A stretch of 64,000 nucleotides of DNA from Solitalea agri (GCF_023914155.1 NZ_JAMWYS010000006.1:124001-188000), one strand, 5' to 3'; positions 17,921 to 26,063 are shown, counted from the first letter of the stretch. Made by a program: numbers and translations. The notes: a model not told the origin generated them from the sequence alone.

Positions 17921-20320
17921 TTATTTCATTTGCCAAAATCTGGCAACCAAACTGCTCATCCCTGTAGTAAATAAGATAATAGTTAAGGAACTTGAAGGCA
18001 TTAAAATAGCGGCAATCACCGGCGAAAGAGTGCCTTGCATGGCGAAGTATAAACCAATTAGGTTATAAGCAATACTAATCATAAAGCTGGCCATTACTAT
18101 GGCTTTGGTGGCTTTCGCATAGCGAATAAAAGTAGGCAGATTTTGCAGTTCATTACCAGCTAAAATTGCATCGCAGGCGGGGGAAAAGTTATTAATCTCA
18201 TCAGAAATGGCAATACCGGTATTACTTTGTTTTAATGCTCCTGCATCATTCAAACCATCTCCAAGCATCATAACTTTTTTGCCGGTCATTTGATATTCTT
18301 TAATAAAACGAAGTTTGGATTCAGGAGTTTGGTTGAAGTTTAATACCGATTCATCAGCAAAAATACCCGACAAATAGGTCTTTTCAGCATTATTATCACC
18401 TGAAAGCAAAGCCAGTGAATATTTATCTCTTAACTGGTCTATAAGATTTTCTACTCCCTCTCTGTAGGTATTTGTTATTGTAAAATAACCAACAATCTGC
18501 TCATTGATTGAAACATATACTTTTCCGGCATTACTTAGCTGATCAATATCAACTCCTAAATAGGTTGCCGAACCCATTCTTATCACATTTGAATCTATTG
18601 CTGCTTCGAGTCCATAACCAGGAACCTCCACCAGGTTAATCACTTTAGTACCCTTTGTTTTCGGCAGAAAATCAGAAATTGCATTGCTGTAGGGGTGTGC
18701 CGATTGACTAGCTAGTGACCTAATCAATTGTTTTTCAGATTCTGAAAGCTTAGCTCCGGTAAAGTTAACTTTCATAGCACCTGTTTGGGTAATAGTTCCG
18801 GTCTTGTCTAATACAATTGTATTTGTTTCGGCAATTGTTTCAATTACTGTAGCATTTTTAAGGAAGAGCCCATTTCGGCTAAAAATCCTAAGTACATTGC
18901 CGTTAGTAAATGTTGATGATAGCAATAATGCACAAGGACATGCAATGATCAGCATTGCTGAAACAGCGTTTAGAATTCGTGAGGAGTCATTAACTGCCCA
19001 ATATATAGCGGTTATTGCCGCTAAAACGAATAATACTAAAGTAAAATAGCGACTTATTGCATGTACATACGATTGCTTTTTTTCCTCATGGTCATTAAAA
19101 ACGTCTTTATTCCAAAGCTGTGTTAAATAGCTATTAGAAACATCTTTTACAACTTCCATCTCCAAAACGCTGCCAACCTGCTTTCCACCTGCATATATAA
19201 TCTCGCCTGGGGTTACTCTTACCGGAGCCGACTCACCTGTAACGAAACTGTAATCAATATTTGCTTCACCGGTAAACAGAATTGAATCGGCAGGTATCAT
19301 TTCCTGATTTTTAATGATAATCCGATTTCCTACTTTTAATTTCGTAATCGGAACATTCTCTTCCTCATTATTCGAAGATTTAATAGTAACTGCAATTGGA
19401 AAATAAGAGCGGTAATCTCGTTCAAATGAAAGCTTTCGATAGGTTCTGTCTTGCAAGTAACGGCCAATCAGCATAAAGAAAACAATACCACACATTGAAT
19501 CAAGATATCCGGCTCCGATACCACTTACAATTTCATAAACACTACGCAAAAAGGTGATTAAAATGGCGAGAACAATAGGGGCATCAATATTTAAAAAGCT
19601 CTTCTTTAACCCTCCCCATGCTGATTTATAAAACACAGTAGCGCTATAAAAAAACACTGGGAGCGATAGGCCTAGATTCAGATAATTAAAAATTGTTTTG
19701 AGCTGATGATCTACTGTTCCATCAGAAAAATATTCTGGAAAGCTTAGCATCATAACATTTCCAAAACAAAAGCCGGCAATCCCAAGCTTATAAATCAAAC
19801 CCCGCTCAACTGAGTTGGCCCTTTTGGAAGCAATATCATTTAAATTAAGGTGGGGCTCATATCCCAAACTAGCTAAAAGCTCGGCAATTTGTTGAAGATT
19901 GGTTTTGGCTTCATTAAAAATGATGGAAATTTCTTTTAACGCAAAATCAACCCTCGAATTAAGAATTCCATCATTAATTCTGTTAAGATTCTCTAGAAGC
20001 CATATACAGGAACTACAATGAACTTGAGGCAAAAAAAAGCTCACATGAGTTTCGGTTCCGTTGGTAAACCGAACAAGTTTAGATTTAATTTCCGATTGAT
20101 CGAGAATAGAGAACTTGGTAGAGGTTTTATGTTTGGATTTTTGCGATACACCTGGAGTTTTAGTGATATCATAGTAGTTGCAAAGCTGGTTTTCAGATAA
20201 AATCTCATAAACCACTTTGCATCCATTACAGCAAAATGCTTTTTCATCGAATTCAATTCGATCATCTTCACACTCCACTCCGCAGTGGTAACAGGTAGTA
20301 TTAATATCGGTTTGTTGCAT
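17921..20320 (-). CDS. ccoI: Cation-transporting P-type ATPase CcoI (FixI)
   Basis: A copper P1B-ATPase of 799 residues. It opens with a cysteine-rich metal-binding domain (CYHCGVEC ... CCNGC, residues about 11-35) and an HMA-like domain with HCSSC. The membrane motif ACPCALLLS, the phosphorylation motif DKTGT and the hinge GDGLNDAG are all present, with eight predicted helices. CcoI exports Cu(I) for assembly of cbb3 oxidase. The nearby cco genes and shared Fnr box make this assignment stronger than a general copper efflux pump. The 188 bases between it and ccoS hold only the ccoS promoter and AT-rich sequence. Confidence 0.93.
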   Translation of the reverse strand: MQQTDINTTCYHCGVECEDDRIEFDEKAFCCNGCKVVYEILSENQLCNYYDITKTPGVSQKSKHKTSTKFSILDQSEIKSKLVRFTNGTETHVSFFLPQVHCSSCIWLLENLNRINDGILNSRVDFALKEISIIFNEAKTNLQQIAELLASLGYEPHLNLNDIASKRANSVERGLIYKLGIAGFCFGNVMMLSFPEYFSDGTVDHQLKTIFNYLNLGLSLPVFFYSATVFYKSAWGGLKKSFLNIDAPIVLAILITFLRSVYEIVSGIGAGYLDSMCGIVFFMLIGRYLQDRTYRKLSFERDYRSYFPIAVTIKSSNNEEENVPITKLKVGNRIIIKNQEMIPADSILFTGEANIDYSFVTGESAPVRVTPGEIIYAGGKQVGSVLEMEVVKDVSNSYLTQLWNKDVFNDHEEKKQSYVHAISRYFTLVLFVLAAITAIYWAVNDSSRILNAVSAMLIIACPCALLLSSTFTNGNVLRIFSRNGLFLKNATVIETIAETNTIVLDKTGTITQTGAMKVNFTGAKLSESEKQLIRSLASQSAHPYSNAISDFLPKTKGTKVINLVEVPGYGLEAAIDSNVIRMGSATYLGVDIDQLSNAGKVYVSINEQIVGYFTITNTYREGVENLIDQLRDKYSLALLSGDNNAEKTYLSGIFADESVLNFNQTPESKLRFIKEYQMTGKKVMMLGDGLNDAGALKQSNTGIAISDEINNFSPACDAILAGNELQNLPTFIRYAKATKAIVMASFMISIAYNLIGLYFAMQGTLSPVIAAILMPSSSLTIILFTTGMSSLVARFWQMK

Positions 20321-20357
20321 ATGTCCGCTTAATTTGCCGATATATTGCCGGCTAGGA

Positions 20358-20402
20358 CAAAACTATTTCCGATAAGTTAAGAAAAACATGATAAAAATCA
20401 TG
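20358..20402 (-). promoter_or_regulatory. Fnr-type box and promoter of ccoI
   Basis: The perfect palindrome CATGAT-AAAA-ATCATG (20387-20402) is centred 36.5 bases upstream of the last base of TAGTTTTG (20365 to 20358, minus strand), a full TAnnTTTG match. Spacing is identical to the ccoS promoter. Predicted transcription starts about 30 bases before the ccoI start codon. Confidence 0.75.
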
Positions 20403-20408
20403 CATTTC

Positions 20409-21122
20409 TTAATTATAAAGATTGGCTCTTTTAAGCAGCTCTTTACTATTTAATATTTTAATTTTCTTACCAACAAATTGAATAAGTTCATCATTTTTCA
20501 ATTCAGAAAGTAAACGAATGGCGGTTTCGGTGGCAGTACCTGCTAAATTGGCAATCTCTTCCCTACTCAAAATTACTTTAATACAACCCGAATCTTCGTC
20601 CTCTCCAAACGTTTCCTTTAGAAGCAGAATATTTTCGGCAATTCGCTCTCTAACTGGCTTTTGGGCAATGTCTGTTAGTTTGTTCTCTGCGTTTCTTAAA
20701 TCAGAAGAAAGCAGTTTCACCAGATTCAAAGACAATGAGGGGCTGTTGTCAAAAATTTGGAAAAAGTCTTTTTTAGGAATAAAACATATCTCTACCGTTT
20801 CCAAAGCAATAGCGGAACAATCGTAAATTTCATTACCAAGTAAAGCCCTGTAGCCCAAAACATCACTTTCTTTCGCAAATCGAACAATTTGCTCTTTACC
20901 GGAATCTCCGTGTTTCGAAAGCTTAATTTTCCCACTATGGATACAATAAATACCATGAGGCCTATCCCCTTCAACAAATATTTCCTCTCCTTTATTAAAG
21001 GTTATATGCCCTTTATGTGAATCAATAAGTGTTAACTCATTCTCTTTTAAACCACAAAACACTGAATGGCTACGATATTGACAATCCTTACAGCTAAAAT
21101 AATCAGCATGTTTTTTCGACAT
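20409..21122 (-). CDS. Crp/Fnr-family regulator with N-terminal cysteine cluster
   Basis: A 237-residue regulator with a cyclic-nucleotide-binding-like sensor domain (about 30-150) and a C-terminal winged helix (about 165-230, with LSREEIANLAGTATETAIRLL). The N-terminus has Cys11-x2-Cys14-x8-Cys23, and Cys residues also occur in GIYCIHSG and YDCSAI, which could complete an oxygen-sensitive 4Fe-4S cluster as in Fnr; the spacing differs slightly from E. coli Fnr. The recognition-helix string GTATETAIR resembles the E-x-x-S-R pattern of Fnr with changes. It lies directly upstream of ccoI and probably controls the oxidase genes. Its own promoter lacks the palindrome. Confidence 0.88.
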   Translation of the reverse strand: MSKKHADYFSCKDCQYRSHSVFCGLKENELTLIDSHKGHITFNKGEEIFVEGDRPHGIYCIHSGKIKLSKHGDSGKEQIVRFAKESDVLGYRALLGNEIYDCSAIALETVEICFIPKKDFFQIFDNSPSLSLNLVKLLSSDLRNAENKLTDIAQKPVRERIAENILLLKETFGEDEDSGCIKVILSREEIANLAGTATETAIRLLSELKNDELIQFVGKKIKILNSKELLKRANLYN

Positions 21123-21157
21123 ATGAAACAGTTTAATCCTAATTTAAAGCAACGGTC

Positions 21158-21165
21158 CAAAAATA
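21158..21165 (-). promoter_or_regulatory. Promoter element TATTTTTG of the fnr-like gene
   Basis: A full match to TAnnTTTG on the minus strand, about 36 bases before the start codon. No CATGAT palindrome is found at the matching distance, so autoregulation of the kind seen at ccoS and ccoI is not indicated. Confidence 0.5.
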
Positions 21166-21218
21166 ACATTAAACTTTATTTAAACATCACATCTGTTTGT
21201 CAAATTAACACATTAACG

Positions 21219-21611
21219 TTATTGAGCTGAAATCATACGGTAATCAGAACGAGTATAACTATAGTTTTGATCCATAATACTCTCAAAATCGACTGCTAAT
21301 GATAAATCAATCCAATCAGCATTAACCGAACGAATAATTTTCTCCTTTTGGGTTTTAGTAGTATGCTGCAAATCGGCAAAACGTTTTTGCAATAAAGTTT
21401 CATTATCAAATTGCTCAAAGTACACTAAACGAGAATAATGATCATTAACATCAAAATGAAGATTAGGTATAGACCTGAACTTATTAATCGTGTTTATTAA
21501 ATTATCACTGGTTCCTACAACTATGCTTGAGCGATTGCGATCGGTCATGAAATAGATGTAGCGTTTTTTAGCTTTAATATTCTCTTTTACGAAAGTGTTA
21601 AAAAGTGCCAT
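21219..21611 (-). CDS. GIY-YIG-like protein, probably without nuclease activity
   Basis: About 130 residues, starting at ATG 21611 (MALFNTF). It has the degenerate GIY-YIG core KRYIYFMTDRN ... VVGTSDNL, followed by RLVYFEQFDNETLLQKRFADL, the usual second half of the domain with the metal-binding Glu. The arginine that normally follows the YIG strand (in N-L-x-x-R) is replaced (NLINTI), and the first tyrosine motif reads YIY, so cleavage activity is doubtful. It is transcribed away from a LexA-like repressor with two palindromes between them, suggesting shared control. Function is unknown; a DNA-binding role is possible. Confidence 0.65.
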   Translation of the reverse strand: MALFNTFVKENIKAKKRYIYFMTDRNRSSIVVGTSDNLINTINKFRSIPNLHFDVNDHYSRLVYFEQFDNETLLQKRFADLQHTTKTQKEKIIRSVNADWIDLSLAVDFESIMDQNYSYTRSDYRMISAQ

Positions 21612-21660
21612 AACCTTATTTTTATAATACGTTTTACAATTAGTTTTTAAATTATTTCTT

Positions 21661-21678
21661 GACAATCCCAAAATTGTC
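21661..21678. promoter_or_regulatory. Inverted repeat, candidate operator 1
   Basis: GACAAT-CCCAAA-ATTGTC has perfect 6-base arms. It lies between the divergent GIY-YIG-like and S24 repressor genes and is a candidate binding site for that repressor. Confidence 0.4.
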
Positions 21679-21689
21679 ACTAACTTTAT

Positions 21690-21705
21690 TAGCAAATATA
21701 TGCTA
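21690..21705. promoter_or_regulatory. Inverted repeat, candidate operator 2
   Basis: TAGCAAATATATGCTA is symmetric at 14 of 16 positions, with perfect TAGCA/TGCTA ends. It lies 38 bases before the repressor start codon in the shared promoter region. Confidence 0.4.
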
Positions 21706-21742
21706 TTATTTTTAGTATTATAAAATTTTTGGCAAAAAATTT

Positions 21743-22540
21743 ATGGGAATAATTTCACAGAATTTAAAATACCTTCGCAAGCGACAAGGGATTACACAGC
21801 AGCAATTAGCTGATAATTTAGAGGTTAAACGCGCTGTAATTGGCGCCTATGAAGAAGACCGTGCTGAGCCTAAAACAGAGCTTTTAATTAAAATGGCTAA
21901 TTTATTTAGCATATCTGTTGATGAGTTTATATCAGAACGTATTAGCGATAAATGGTTTGCCAAAAAGGAAAAAGCTGCAGAAGAAGAAAAAAACAGCAAC
22001 CTATCCGGTTTACGAATTTTGAGCATCACAGTTGACTCGGAACAAAACGAAAACATAGAATTGATTCCGGCAAAAGCTAGTGCTGGATATTTAAATGGCT
22101 TCGCTGATCCGCAATATGTTTCTGAATTACCTAAATTCAATCTTCCATTTCTTAAAGGGGGAACATTCAGGGCTTTTGAACTTAAGGGGGATTCTATGCT
22201 TCCATTGGCTCCCGGAACAATTGTAGTTGGTGAATACATTGAAAACTTTGGAGATATAAAATCAGGAGATACCTATGTTGTTTTAAGCAAGGATGAAGGA
22301 ATTGTTTACAAAAGGGTAACTAACAAGATAAAGGAAAGTAAAAAGCTATTCCTTGCATCAGACAATAAACAGTACGAAACTTATAGTATTGACGCAGAAG
22401 ATGTGTTAGAAGTATGGAAAGCAAAGGCTTTTATAAGTACTTCATTCCCCATTCCTTCAGCAGAGCCCTCTTTGGAAAAGTTAACTGAAATGGTAGAACA
22501 GTTACAAAAAACAGTTACCAAGCTAAAACCAAACGATTAA
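21743..22540 (+). CDS. LexA-like repressor: XRE helix-turn-helix plus S24 peptidase
   Basis: A 265-residue protein. Residues 1-65 are an XRE-type helix-turn-helix (ITQQQLADNLEVKRAVIGAYE). A linker leads to an S24 domain with the Ser/Lys dyad Ser151 (GDSM) and Lys190 (VYKRV). An Ala114-Gly115 bond in KASAGYL is a likely self-cleavage site, as in LexA and phage repressors. It therefore probably responds to RecA filaments. A C-terminal coiled-coil-like tail follows. It may repress itself and the divergent GIY-YIG-like gene through the two palindromes upstream. No SOS polymerase gene is nearby. The acetyltransferase 29 bases downstream may be in the same transcript. Confidence 0.88.
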   Translation: MGIISQNLKYLRKRQGITQQQLADNLEVKRAVIGAYEEDRAEPKTELLIKMANLFSISVDEFISERISDKWFAKKEKAAEEEKNSNLSGLRILSITVDSEQNENIELIPAKASAGYLNGFADPQYVSELPKFNLPFLKGGTFRAFELKGDSMLPLAPGTIVVGEYIENFGDIKSGDTYVVLSKDEGIVYKRVTNKIKESKKLFLASDNKQYETYSIDAEDVLEVWKAKAFISTSFPIPSAEPSLEKLTEMVEQLQKTVTKLKPND

Positions 22541-22569
22541 TTTGCACTTCACCGAATCTAACTACTTAC

Positions 22570-23127
22570 ATGCTAACAATAAATTTTGGAGAATTTCCAG
22601 TTTTACATTCCAACAGACTTAAATTGAGATTAATACAACCAAGTGATGCCCAAAAATTATTCGAATTAAGAAGTCATGAGCAGGTTCTTAAATATCTTGA
22701 CCGGGAACCGCCAAAGTCTGTTGAAGAAATAACGGAATTAATCAACCAGATTAGAAATTCATACTTTGAAAATGAAGGAATTAGTTGGGTAATAACACTT
22801 GCTGAAAATGACACTTTAATAGGCACTGTTGGTTTTTGGAAAATCAACAAAGAACATCACAGGGCTGAAATTGGATACATGCTTCACCCTGATCATTGGA
22901 AAAACGGAATTATGACTGAAGCTCTAAACACGGTACTTCAACATGGTTTTGAAAACATTCGTTTTCATTCAGTAGAAGCTAATGTTAATCCATCAAACAA
23001 TCCTTCAATTAACTTATTAAAGAAGCTGAACTTTGTTCAAGAAGCCTATTTTAAAGAAAATTATTATGCCAAAGGTAAGTTCTTAGATTCTGTAATACTT
23101 TCATTAATAACACCCCTTAAAGAATAG
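22570..23127 (+). CDS. GNAT N-acetyltransferase, RimJ/RimL type
   Basis: A 185-residue protein with the GNAT fold. The RimJ/RimL-like opening LHSNRLKLRLIQPSDAQ is followed by GTVGFW, the strand AEIGYMLHPDHWKNGIMTEAL (acetyl-CoA pyrophosphate loop region), and VNPSNNPSINLLKKLNF near the end. It acetylates an amino group of a protein or small molecule; the target cannot be read. It follows the S24 repressor closely. Confidence 0.85.
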   Translation: MLTINFGEFPVLHSNRLKLRLIQPSDAQKLFELRSHEQVLKYLDREPPKSVEEITELINQIRNSYFENEGISWVITLAENDTLIGTVGFWKINKEHHRAEIGYMLHPDHWKNGIMTEALNTVLQHGFENIRFHSVEANVNPSNNPSINLLKKLNFVQEAYFKENYYAKGKFLDSVILSLITPLKE

Positions 23128-23191
23128 TTAAATTTTTCTTTTGTATTAAACCTTTATTAATATGGTTAATCAAAAGATAAAATTTATCACG

Positions 23192-23599
23192 ATGAAAAAA
23201 TTGATTCTCGCAGCCGTGGCCTTATTATTTACAGTTGCAGCTTATTCACAAGAAAGGACTCCTCGTAGTGCAGAAGAACGTGCGACCATGCAAACTCAAA
23301 AAATGACTAAAACTTTATCATTAAGCGAGGAACAACAAAAAAAGGTTCAAGAAATAAATTTAACATCAGCAAAAAAGGTTGACGAGTTAAGAGAAGCTAA
23401 TGCCGGAGACAGAACGATAATGTTTCAAGGGTTGAAAAAAATTGATGAGGATAAAGATACTGCTCTAAAAGAGGTGCTTAATGAAAAGCAAATGGCCGAT
23501 TACCAAACCATGAAGAAAGAGCGCATGGATAAAATGAAAATGCAAATGCGTGAACGAAAAGGCAACAAAAACGCTCCTAGTAAAAAAGATTCCATCTAA
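23192..23599 (+). CDS. Small periplasmic Spy/CpxP-like protein
   Basis: A 135-residue exported protein starting at ATG 23192 (MKKLILAAVALLF), with a signal peptide ending near AAYSQ. The mature part is all-helical and highly charged, with LSLSEEQQKKVQEIN and LNEKQMADYQTMKKERMDKMKMQM, like the LTxxQ helices of Spy/CpxP chaperone-like and DUF4890 proteins. A possible role is in envelope stress or metal binding (methionine-rich tail). It ends before a strong terminator, separate from bioF. Confidence 0.72.
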   Translation: MKKLILAAVALLFTVAAYSQERTPRSAEERATMQTQKMTKTLSLSEEQQKKVQEINLTSAKKVDELREANAGDRTIMFQGLKKIDEDKDTALKEVLNEKQMADYQTMKKERMDKMKMQMRERKGNKNAPSKKDSI

Positions 23600-23627
23600 A
23601 AAGATTTATATTTTGTTTTAGTTGAAG

Positions 23628-23653
23628 GACATCCAGCTGGATGTCTTTTTTTT
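23628..23653 (+). terminator. Rho-independent terminator
   Basis: GACATCCAG and CTGGATGTC form a 9-bp perfect stem with no extra loop bases, followed by a T-run. It ends the Spy-like gene. The following bioF start lies 27 bases further on. Confidence 0.85.
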
Positions 23654-23679
23654 TATCTTGCAATGCCCAAAAATCTCCC

Positions 23680-24804
23680 ATGTCATCGATTGAAAACTTT
23701 TTAAAGAATCAGGTTCTTAAACTAGAAGAAAACCATTCATTCAGAACACTTAAGACAACTGAAAATCTGATTGACTTTTCCTCGAACGATTATCTTGGGT
23801 TCTCCCGATCACTTGAATTAAAAAAACTAATCGAGTTCGAACTAGAAAAATACCCTAATTACGCTATTGGATCTACCGGTTCAAGGTTAATTTCGGGCAA
23901 CACACAATATGCAATAGATCTGGAAAACGAACTGGCAAGTTTTCATAATACTGAATCGGCATTATTATTTAACTCCGGTTACGATGCCAATGTGGGTATT
24001 TTCTCTTGTATACCTCAAAAGGATGACACCATTATTTTAGATGAAAAAGCGCATGCATCTATCATTGACGGTTCACGATTAAGCTATGCTAAAAGATATA
24101 AGTTCAGGCATAATGACCCTAACAGTTTGGAACAAAAACTAAAAGTGTCTACCGGCAATATTTTCATTGGCATTGAGAGTGTTTATTCAATGGATGGAGA
24201 CACTCCTGACCTTTCGGCAATAGTTAAACTAGCTGAGAAATACAATGCCAACATCATTATTGACGAGGCTCATGGAGCTGGAGTATTGGGGCCAGATGGT
24301 AAAGGGTTAGTATCTGCACTAGGCTTGGAGGATAAAATATTTGCACGTATTCACACCTTTGGAAAGGCTATTGGTGCCCATGGAGCAATAATTATGGGAT
24401 CAAATGCTCTTCGCAATTTCCTGATCAATCATTCCAGAAGCTTCATTTATACTACGGCAGCAACCTTTCATTCAATTGTTTCAATTAAAGCTGCATACGA
24501 TCATTTAAAAAACCATCCTCATTTACAAAAAGAGTTACAGGAAAAAATAGCGATTTTCAAATCAAGCTTGCTCAAAAAAGATAGCATAATTGAAAGCAAC
24601 TCACCTATCCAATCAATTGTTATTCCTGGAAATACACGTATGATGGCGGCTTATGAAAACCTTAAAAACAAAGGATTTAGTGTAGGTGCTGTAAGAGCAC
24701 CTTCGGTAGCTGTCGGAATGGAGCGAATCAGGGTTTGTTTGCACCTATTTAATTCAGAACCTGAAATTTACAAATTGGTAAATGAAATCAATCAATACTT
24801 ATAA
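23680..24804 (+). CDS. bioF: 8-amino-7-oxononanoate synthase-like aminotransferase
   Basis: A 374-residue PLP enzyme of the alpha-oxoamine synthase family. It has FSSNDYLGFSRS, GSTGSRLISGN, the strand IIIDEAHGAG, and PLP Lys229 in THTFGKAIGAHG. In this family BioF condenses pimeloyl-ACP (or -CoA) with alanine in biotin synthesis. Related enzymes (glycine C-acetyltransferase, serine palmitoyltransferase) are close, but the bioD gene 1.26 kb downstream supports BioF. The start was set at ATG 23680 because an upstream in-frame ATG lies inside the terminator stem. Confidence 0.87.
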   Translation: MSSIENFLKNQVLKLEENHSFRTLKTTENLIDFSSNDYLGFSRSLELKKLIEFELEKYPNYAIGSTGSRLISGNTQYAIDLENELASFHNTESALLFNSGYDANVGIFSCIPQKDDTIILDEKAHASIIDGSRLSYAKRYKFRHNDPNSLEQKLKVSTGNIFIGIESVYSMDGDTPDLSAIVKLAEKYNANIIIDEAHGAGVLGPDGKGLVSALGLEDKIFARIHTFGKAIGAHGAIIMGSNALRNFLINHSRSFIYTTAATFHSIVSIKAAYDHLKNHPHLQKELQEKIAIFKSSLLKKDSIIESNSPIQSIVIPGNTRMMAAYENLKNKGFSVGAVRAPSVAVGMERIRVCLHLFNSEPEIYKLVNEINQYL

Positions 24805-24878
24805 AATATAACTATTGGTAGTTGGTAATCAGGATTCTATTTACTCTATTTATCCCCAAGAAAACCAAACCACTGAGT

Positions 24879-26000
24879 ATGTATGCGCTAAGAAATTCTA
24901 CTATTTACACCGGAACCAGCATTGAGCACCGAAAGGCCATTTTAATTGACGAGAACAACATTATTGATATCATTAACGAAAAAGATCTTCCAACTGATAT
25001 AAAGTGTTATAATTTAAATGGATTAAATCTTGCACCCGGTTTTATTGACCTACAAGTTTATGGAGGTGGAGATATTTTATTTTCAGTTAACCCAACGGTG
25101 GAAGCACTCCAAAAAATTAGTGAGAGCTTTCAAAAGGTTGGAACTACACGTTTCCTGATCACTATCCCTACCAGTTCTCCAGAAACAATTTCAGCTTGTA
25201 TAAAAGCAACCAAAGAGTATTTAGATGGCGGAGGAGTAGGATTACTCGGACTTCACCTTGAAGGGCCATTTATAAACAGCGAAAAAAAGGGTGCTCACAT
25301 TGAGCAGTATATTCAACCTATTTCGTTAGCTGATCTAAAAAAACTCGTGGAAGAAGCTGACGGTGTAGTAAAAATGATCACGCTGGCTCCAGAACAATGT
25401 AATGCTGAATGTATTGAATTTCTTCAGGAAAATAACATTGTTATTTCGGCAGGTCATAGTAATGCTACATACAAACAAGCAACAGAAGCATTTAATCTGG
25501 GTGTAAAAACCTGCACTCATTTATTTAATGCAATGTCGGGCTTTGCTCATCGCGAACCAGGATTGGTGGGTGCTATATATGATTCTGATCATGTACAGGC
25601 AAGTATAATTCCTGATGGCTTCCATGCTGATTTCGCTGCTGTAAGAATCAGTAAGAAAATCATGAATGATCGCTTATTTATCATTACAGATGCTGTAGTA
25701 GAGAACCTGGAAGGCGACTTTATTTATAAAAAAGACACCGGAAAATTTGTGGACGGCAAGGGCACATTGGCAGGATCAGCTTTAACGATGATACAGGGTA
25801 TTAAAAATTGTATTGAGAAAGCTGATATTGACGTTGATGAAGCAATACGAATGGCAACTTTTTACCCTGCAAAAGTACTCGGCCTTGACCATCATCTGGG
25901 TAAAGTAGCTACGGGATTTGCCGCCGACTTTGTGATTTTTGACGACAACTACAATGTTCACAACATTGTTGCTGAAGGCAAGTTCATTGCTATTGACTAA
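24879..26000 (+). CDS. nagA: N-acetylglucosamine-6-phosphate deacetylase
   Basis: A 373-residue amidohydrolase. Metal and substrate motifs HLEGPF, SAGHSNA, CTHLFNAM followed by GFAHREPG, and the catalytic Asp in ITDAV are all present. It removes the acetyl group from GlcNAc-6-phosphate in amino-sugar recycling. The start is ATG 24879; 75 bases separate it from bioF. It sits between two biotin genes, which is unexpected for its function. No other nag gene is seen nearby. Confidence 0.92.
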   Translation: MYALRNSTIYTGTSIEHRKAILIDENNIIDIINEKDLPTDIKCYNLNGLNLAPGFIDLQVYGGGDILFSVNPTVEALQKISESFQKVGTTRFLITIPTSSPETISACIKATKEYLDGGGVGLLGLHLEGPFINSEKKGAHIEQYIQPISLADLKKLVEEADGVVKMITLAPEQCNAECIEFLQENNIVISAGHSNATYKQATEAFNLGVKTCTHLFNAMSGFAHREPGLVGAIYDSDHVQASIIPDGFHADFAAVRISKKIMNDRLFIITDAVVENLEGDFIYKKDTGKFVDGKGTLAGSALTMIQGIKNCIEKADIDVDEAIRMATFYPAKVLGLDHHLGKVATGFAADFVIFDDNYNVHNIVAEGKFIAID

Positions 26001-26026
26001 AGAATCTTAATAAAAAAGTAAAATCA

Positions 26027-26034
26027 TACCTTTG
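26027..26034 (+). promoter_or_regulatory. Promoter element TACCTTTG before bioD
   Basis: An exact TAnnTTTG match 30 bases before the bioD start. No TTG element is seen at the usual upstream distance, so it may be weak. It touches an inverted repeat (26034-26059). Confidence 0.45.
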
Positions 26035-26059
26035 GTTTCCTTCAAAAACGAAGGAAACC
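26034..26059 (+). promoter_or_regulatory. Inverted repeat just before bioD
   Basis: GGTTTCCTTC and GAAGGAAACC form a perfect 10-bp stem with loop AAAAAC. It ends 4 bases before the ATG at 26064 and has no T-run, so it is not a normal terminator. In a transcript from nagA it would fold over the ribosome-binding region; as DNA it could be an operator. Confidence 0.5.
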
Positions 26060-26063
26060 AATT

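Noticed and set aside
21847-22239. 130-codon open frame antisense to the S24 repressor gene
   Set aside because: The sense frame has clear helix-turn-helix and S24 motifs; the antisense product has low-complexity Ser-rich sequence only.
22570-23127. Acetyltransferase as a toxin of a toxin-antitoxin pair
   Set aside because: It has RimJ/RimL features and normal length, and the neighbouring regulator is an S24 repressor, not a ribbon-helix-helix antitoxin.
23641-23679. Upstream ATG for bioF with a lipoprotein-like N-terminus
   Set aside because: The codons lie in the terminator stem and T-run of the preceding gene, which produces a false hydrophobic start.
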